Shown here piece by piece: positions 58,553 to 64,000 of a stretch of 64,000 nt of DNA. The stretch's first letter is position 1, and each line of letters opens with the position of its first letter. The position numbers and the translations under genes are program-made. Source of the DNA: Chloranthus sessilifolius (Eukaryota; Streptophyta; Magnoliopsida; Chloranthales; Chloranthaceae); NCBI GenBank assembly GCA_021018995.1, contig CM037585.1, forward strand, positions 84,606,646-84,670,645, in the 5' to 3' direction. Below the pieces are notes generated by a model. It did not search any database and was not told the DNA's origin. It saw only the letters and a list, made by a program, of their open reading frames with translations.

Positions 58553-59412
58553 TCTAAGGTCCCATTCAGATCCAAGTGACCTATGTGTCTGGGCTATCAT
58601 GGTCCTATACAGCCTTAGCCCCACCACAGGACCCACTAGATCTGAAATCCCCATGGAAGCCTGAGATGGTACCCTTGTGACCAAGGTGGTGGCAGCAATA
58701 TTCTTGTTTTGTTTTAGGTTCCGTGAGGAGGATAGCCTCTGGGATAGTCTGTGACCATTTAAGTGGACAGCTTATAGCCTTAGGGTGAATCCAATCCGCC
58801 GATCCAAAATGGATCCTTCTTCTCCGAGCCTGAGCTTGTAGCCTGGTAAGAGATGGTATAGAGGCAGACTCCCCTATATTAGTATAGACCCGCCATCAAA
58901 TGTTAGATCTGATCTGGGTATGGAGATTGTAGGCTTGTGACTGGACCATTGTAGTCCCACTCAAGCAATGGATAGCTAGATCTAAGGTGGTACTCAATCT
59001 CTTGCTGGTTCTATGTGTCTAGGCTATCATGGTCCTTTACAGCCTTAGCCCCACACATAGAGCTTTAGAGGTTGAGGTTCCCTATGGATTCCTGAGCTTG
59101 TAGCCTGGATGAAGTAGTGCCTACAATGATTAACTTGTTTTGACCCATCTCTGGATTGTGGTTCCCCTATGGGATAGTCTGTGACCATTTAAGTGGACAG
59201 GTTATAACCATGAGGGATTGGAACAAGGCATAGGGATGAGTTGAATTCTTTCTCCTCTTTGGCGATAATGTAGCCATTGGACAGGATTTCAATACCAGCA
59301 GATCTGAATCTGAGTCATAAATTCCAGCAGATCTGAATCCAATAGCATACTTCTCACCCTTTTATATTTATTTTCCCTCACTCCATCCATCTTCTCAACC
59401 CCTTTCTGTGGT
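58553..59412 (+). repeat. About 430-bp imperfect tandem duplication in F LTR
   Basis: Anchors at a constant 430-bp offset: TCTAAGGT (58553/58981, approximate), CTATGTGTCT (58581/59011), GGGATAGTCTGTGACC (58741/59171). Each unit contains the hairpin CTGTGACC...TGGACAG (58749-58770, 59179-59200). Confidence 0.7.
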
Positions 59413-59713
59413 TAATTCATTAGGCTACCTTAGGATACTTAGAATAAGTGACCCTAAACTCCCCTCCTTTTAGGACTGCCAGATCTATAGTCAGATCTGG
59501 AGGGACTATTAGAGATGGCTCCCTTGGAGCTGTAGATCACCTTTCCCTGTGGGACAAACTCTTACTTATCAAAACTTGCTACAAATGGACCCTGTATCTT
59601 GCAGGTCTAGGATTTCTCAGTTGTACTGATTCCATCCCCTATTTTACTTTCATTTTAAATAGCTTTTACCACCAACAAAAAAAGTAAGCACATTGGAGAT
59701 CGCAACATGTTTT

Positions 59714-59730
59714 TGGCGTCGTTGCCGGGG
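59714..59730 (+). other. Primer-binding site of F (tRNA-Asp, one mismatch)
   Basis: TGGCGTCGTTGCCGGGG, same variant as in D, with the 6-nt spacer TGTTTT. Confidence 0.88.
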
Positions 59731-60062
59731 AAAGATGATCTATTAGTAGACCCTTAGTTTTTGTATTTTTAGTGTTCTTTGTAGCTTTGAATAATTGATA
59801 CTGCTGATGTAATTTTGAATCTTTCTTGCAGATCTAGACAGCAACAGAGAAGGATAGTGGATTGCATTTGGAGATTAGCTACCTCTGTTTGCAATTCTCT
59901 AACCTTTAAAACTCAGTCTAGTTTCTTTGAAAATTCCATAGCAGTTATTTAGGATAGTTGTAAATTTATGTTTTCTTAACTAGTTGTAAATTTGTTAGAT
60001 AAATTATTTGAGTCAAGTGCAATGTGCCTGCAAGGAGTTGTCCCTGCTGGTGGTGTGTTTGT

Positions 60063-61610
60063 ATGCTAGGTAGGAGATCTCTTAGTCCTACTTTAGAGCC
60101 TTTCAACCCTGAGCTAGAAAGGGGTAGAAGACTTAGAAGAAACAGGCACACCACAGTTGAGCCCCCAATTGAATCTGAGACAGTACTCATGGGTGAAGAA
60201 CAACCTTGAACTCTCAAGGAGTTGAATACTCCGGATGACTATAACTCTCCATTTAGCATTCAATTCCCTGATGTTCAGGGGAATTATGAAATTAAAACCT
60301 CTATCATCCAGATGCTGCCCTCTTTCCATGGGCTTAGCAAGGAGGACCCCTACAAGCATATTGACCAATTTTTGGCCTTGTGCACCACATTCAATATTGC
60401 TGGTTTGGGACCTGAGGTTACTAGGCTCAGGCTCTTTCCCTTCTCTCTGAAGGATAGGGCTAGTACCTGGTTGGCCACTCTTCCCAACAATAGCATTGCA
60501 TCTTCGAAAGACCTACAGACCAAGTTCCTGACAAAGTTCTTCCCTGAGACCAAAACGAGCCAGTTGAGGAAGGAAATTCTTGCTTTTGCCCAATCCCCAA
60601 CTGAGAATTTTAATCAAGCCTGGGATAGGTTTAAGGAAATGCTCAAACAAAGCCCCCACCACAAGATCCCAGACTGGCAGCTTGTACAAAGGTTCTACAA
60701 TGGGATTGATGAGAAAAATAGAGATATGGCTGATGCTTCTTGTGGTGGAACCTACATGCACAAGACTGCTGATGAGGCATGAGAATTGTTTGAAGTAATC
60801 AGTGAAAATGCTTTTCAAAAGCTATCCCTGGCAAGAACTGGTCAGGAGTCTATGTCAAAAGTGGAGCCTGCTGCATCGACAAGAGGAAAATTTTATGAGG
60901 TGTCTGGGAACAATGATCTGCAGCTGCAGATGGCAAACCTCTCTTTGAAGTTTGACAAATTACTGACTGTGATGCAACCCAGAAGGGCTGCTCAAGTGGT
61001 GGAGGCATGTCTGATATGCCAGTCCCCACAGCACACAGTAGAGGAATGTCCATCTGCAGGGGAATATCCTAAATTGGTATTGGAACATGCTGCTGCTGCG
61101 CAATCTTTTAGCCAGAAACAATCTGGTGGCTACAACAGACAGTCATATGGATACCAGCACCAAAATGCTGGTTACCAATGGAGAGACCACCCAAATCTCA
61201 GGTGGTGGCAAGACAATTATATGCAGCCCCAACAAATGTTGGCTTTACCTCAAAGGCCACACCAGCAGTTCAACCAAGGATATGCCCCTAGGTCTAGTTT
61301 CCAACACCAGCAGCTGCCCCATCAGCAACAAAATCAATTGGTCTTACCCCCATCTCAACCAAGAAATGCTTCTTTCGAGGACCAGGTCCTGACCTCACTA
61401 CAAAACCTGGGGTCCGTGGCTCAAACTGTAAATTCTCATGGTCAGAGCATAAAGAAGATGGAAGAGCAGATTGGCCATCTAGCGAATGCCTTAGCTAAAA
61501 GAAAGGAGGGGAGGTTGCCCAGTCAACCAATGGTTAATCCCAAGGGCCAATTTTTGATTGGTGAAGGATCCTCAAACCTTGAGGGGCAAGGGGATCTTTC
61601 ATTGACTTGA
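60063..61610 (+). pseudogene. Gag of element F with two in-frame TGA codons
   Basis: One continuous frame of 516 codons from the ATG at 60063 (MLGRRSLSP, as MFGRRTLNP in the array) to the stop at 61608-61610, interrupted only by TGA at 60207-60209 and 60780-60782. Capsid motifs: YNSPFSIQFPDVQGNYEIK, LPSFHGLSKEDPYKHID and LFPFSLKDRASTWL. CCHC knuckle CLICQSPQHTVEEC (C-X2-C-X4-H-X4-C) near 61010-61050, then a Gln/Pro-rich tail. The second TGA stands where the array has Trp, so it fits a G-to-A change. No frameshifts. A complete Gag would need readthrough. Confidence 0.85.
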
Positions 61611-61985
61611 TTCACAGAATTGTGCATTGTGTATGTTATGTATTTTAGTATGGTTCATTTTTTTTTTCTGTTTATAGGAATTTCTAGTGATCTCGTCGGA
61701 GTCTGAATGTTTATGACCTGAGAATTATTCTGCCTACTTTGGTTCTTATTCCCTTTGAATTGATGATTTTGAGTAACTGAATGATGATTGTACTGTTTTG
61801 ATAATAGGAATGTTGTTTGAATATGAGGTTTTGATTTAATGCGTTTGGAGTACTTACATGCTTAAATGTTGGGAATGCCTGTGGGAATCCCTTTTAGAAT
61901 GACTGTGGGTGTCCCTGGAAAAGAGAATGTGAGAGAATCCACTCACAAAACAAAGGAAAAAGACAGACTAATGGATGTGTGATCC
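61611..61985 (+). other. Gag-env spacer of F
   Basis: Noncoding, no similarity to pol in any frame. Includes a duplicated phrase GAATGCCTGTGGG / GAATGACTGTGGG near 61875-61910. Confidence 0.5.
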
Positions 61986-61989
61986 TTGT

Positions 61990-62230
61990 CATTGTTTTAG
62001 CTGTCACGAGGTTCTGAAAAATAGGAGTGGTTTCTTCTCGCGCAGTTCATAAGATGTTAGCCTGCTAAGCTGTCGCAAGATTCAATACAATTGTGTAGAC
62101 TCTCTCGCGCAATCCAAATGAAAGTCCAATCTCGCGTCCCACTCATTTTTATCCAGCGAGCTGATATTTTCAAAGAGTGCCAAGCCCCGCGATTTATATA
62201 ATCCAACCCCGCGCTACTTTCCTTTTTATT
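61990..62230 (+). promoter_or_regulatory. Internal CG-motif module and TATA-like site of F
   Basis: Eight motifs of F flavour (TCTCGCGCAGTTC, CTGTCGCAAGATTC, CTCTCGCGCAATCC, TCTCGCGTCCC, CCCCGCGATTT, CCCCGCGCTAC), then TTTATATAAT at 62193-62202, about 290 bp before the env-like ATG. It occupies the same place as 5643-5960 in copy A, although the sequences are otherwise unrelated. Confidence 0.52.
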
Positions 62231-62492
62231 TTCTCTTTCTTCTCCAGCCAGTGAAACCCTAGCTCTGACTCCCATTAATCTCTCTCCTCCAGCATCCTTT
62301 CTACAGTCCATCATTCACCTTCAAATTCTGGGGATTTGCTCCTAAAGCCTCCTCCACTAGTTGCCCTCTGATTGGAGCTCTCACGGTCTTTCGAGCATCC
62401 GATTGAACAGAACCCTAAGTTTTAGGATAGGACTCAGCTCTCCACCTTTGCTTTTCATTTTTCAAACTACACATTCACAGAGGAGAAGTTCC

Positions 62493-64000
62493 ATGGCCCC
62501 TAAGAGCGCACCTGTGAAAAGAGAAAGGGATAAGGCTCCCGTGGAGCCCACTCCCAAGAAGGCCAAGTCCTCAACGGCACCGCAAAAAGGGAATGAAGTG
62601 ATTCAGAAAGGGGTCGAACTAACACCTGATTACTCTACACCCTCTGAGCTCCTGACTCCCCTTCCCTTGGAGCCTGAAGCTGTTTTTGACCTATCTTTCT
62701 TTGAGACGGAACCTCTGTCAGCCCCTGCCATTGAGTTCCTGCACAAAGCTGGTTTGACCCCCCTGCAAAGCTATCCACGCACTAGCCTACCTAGACTAGT
62801 GCAACTCTTTCTGACACATTAGACGGACCACACCGTGGGCAGCCAGGCCTCCTTGTGTTAGTTGACAATTTTGAAATGTTACTCAGTCCTGAGCTGATTG
62901 CTGAAGTGATGGGCATCCCTGCTTCTTTTACCTCAACTGTGGATATGGCCCCCCTATGTGTGCCCCCATTGATACAATTGCACAAGCCCTTACCAGAGGA
63001 TTGAAGGCCACCGGGGATTCCATCAGGAGAAGAGACCTGGACCCTAAACTTCTATTCATCGATCAAGTTCTGTGAAAGAACATTTATTGTGCCGGCCATT
63101 AGCAGGAGAGGAGGACCCCAATTGCTGATGCTGTTTATTCCTTTTCTCTGGGCCACGGTTTCCATGCTGCTAGGTTGATGTTTGAGGCCATGAAGGATAT
63201 TATGGTGAAGCTAGGGCACAAAAAGAAGCTCCACACTCTCCCCTATGCAAAGCTAATCACAAGACTACTCTTGAGGGGAGGATACAAGATACCAGTGGGG
63301 GAGTTAACTATTGACCTCCCCCCTACTACTTTCGCAAAGAGACAATGGGGGATCAGCAGGAGTTTGATGGATCCCAATAAGAAAAAGAAGGCTCAGATTG
63401 CTTCTATGAAAGGAGAGGGGACTGCTGTTGTAAAGGCCACCCATGCTCCCAAAAAGGTGGCTAAAGCTCCTGCTCCCAAGAAGGTGGTACAAGCTACTGT
63501 CACTACTGACTCTGCAGCAACACCTCCATCCACCACACCTGCCCATCCATCAGTTTCTTTGCCTATTCCATCTTTCCCTTTTCCTCTTTTATCTCCCTTT
63601 TCCATACCCACTCTAGATTTCCCTGTGATTCGTTCCTGGGAGGAAAGTGTTGACCCCCATGACAGCCCTTTACCTTAACCTTCCGCACCCCAATTCCCCA
63701 TCATCCTAATTGAACCCTATGACCTCCCATCGATCACCTATATTAAAAAGAAAACCTCTCACACCACCCCTACCATATCCTTCCCTACACCAACCACCCC
63801 TATCATTCCCATAGAAACCCCACACATTGATCTAGCCACCATCCCAACCATCCCTACTTCACCTCCACTCCCAGACCTTGACTTTAACCTCGCCACTACT
63901 TCCGGATATCAGGCCTTCATGACTACCTTGCTTAACACCATGCCAACCGATGATATCCCTCTCCTAGATTTCCCACTTCCTTCTCCACATCACTCACCAG
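62493..64000 (+). pseudogene. Env-like ORF of element F (partial, broken)
   Basis: The ATG at 62493 opens a basic Lys/Pro-rich N terminus (MAPKSAPVKRERDK...). 110 codons lead to a stop at 62820. The frame then shifts; conserved pieces follow: LVDNFEMLLSPELIAEVMG near 62860, RRRDLDPKLLFIDQVL near 63030, QERRTPI near 63105, and the open frame from 63175 (HTLPYAKLITRLLLRGGYKI) to a stop at 63676. The same frame continues as Pro/Thr-rich sequence to the window end. These blocks match the array env-like frame in order. No membrane segment is seen in the part available. Confidence 0.78.

Larger units (their letters stand above)
57244..59707 (+). repeat. 5' LTR of element F
   Basis: 2464 bp, TGTTAAGA...CAACA. 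It holds a CG-motif array 57485-58080, a TATA box 58251-58258, and a roughly 430-bp imperfect duplication (58553-58982 and 58983-59412) with a hairpin in each unit. The U5 end shares ACTTGCTACAAATGGACCCT-type sequence with D and the array. Confidence 0.88.
57244..64000 (+). mobile_element. Element F: Athila-type retrotransposon lacking pol (runs off window)
   Basis: 5' LTR, PBS, gag and env-like frame in order on the plus strand. Between gag (to 61610) and the env-like start (62493) there is under 900 bp, with no protease, RT, RNase H or integrase. The gag end keeps the PSQP...NPKGQF motif, but the TTLRSGR sequence that opens the protease region in the array is missing, so the deletion starts there. 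The 3' LTR is outside the window. Confidence 0.88.

Overview
The window is plant nuclear DNA made almost entirely of LTR retrotransposons. I see no host gene, rRNA, tRNA or CRISPR. The dominant elements are Ty3/gypsy retrotransposons of the Athila type. Evidence for this: a primer-binding site matching the 3' end of plant tRNA-Asp, gag with a CCHC knuckle, PR-RT-RNaseH-INT order, an extra 'env-like' reading frame after integrase, and 1.7-2.5 kb LTRs beginning TGTTAA. Density and nesting suggest pericentromeric heterochromatin of an angiosperm. I cannot name the species.

Layout. (1) 1-37698, minus strand: three near-identical Athila-type units sharing LTRs (LTR-internal-LTR-internal-LTR-internal-LTR, period about 12.2 kb), called copies A, B and C from left to right; the leftmost LTR is cut by the window edge. 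(2) 37699-41311: old, mostly unrecognised repeat DNA with a degenerate 35-bp minisatellite, an 84-bp imperfect repeat and traces of a Tat/Ogre-like LTR. (3) 41312-48918, plus strand: element D, complete with two 2.2-kb LTRs but no coding sequence (non-autonomous). (4) 48919-51128, minus strand: env-like fragment E1 of another Athila-type element, cut by a truncated plus-strand LTR E2 (51131-about 52760). (5) 52761-57243: decayed DNA with two gypsy 3'-end signatures. (6) 57244-64000, plus strand: element F, with LTR, PBS, a gag carrying two in-frame TGA codons, no pol, and an env-like frame running off the window.

How the parts work together. In an active element the LTR promoter makes genomic RNA, Gag packages it, tRNA-Asp primes reverse transcription at the PBS, the polypurine tract (PPT) primes plus-strand DNA, and integrase inserts the product. 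D has only the cis signals and would need proteins from relatives. F could at most supply Gag and the env-like product.

Three points deserve attention. First, every LTR carries a dense array of short CG-centred motifs upstream of its TATA box. The consensus differs between families but is uniform within each, and a second array of the same family flavour sits just upstream of the env-like frame in copies A-C and in F, again with a TATA-like site; this looks like an internal promoter module. Second, a PPT-like box and a 28-nt hairpin are conserved between otherwise diverged families. Third, copies A, B and C differ from one another mostly by CAG/CTG being read as CG. This looks like a systematic base-calling artefact at methylated CHG sites, so their many frameshifts should not be taken as real decay.
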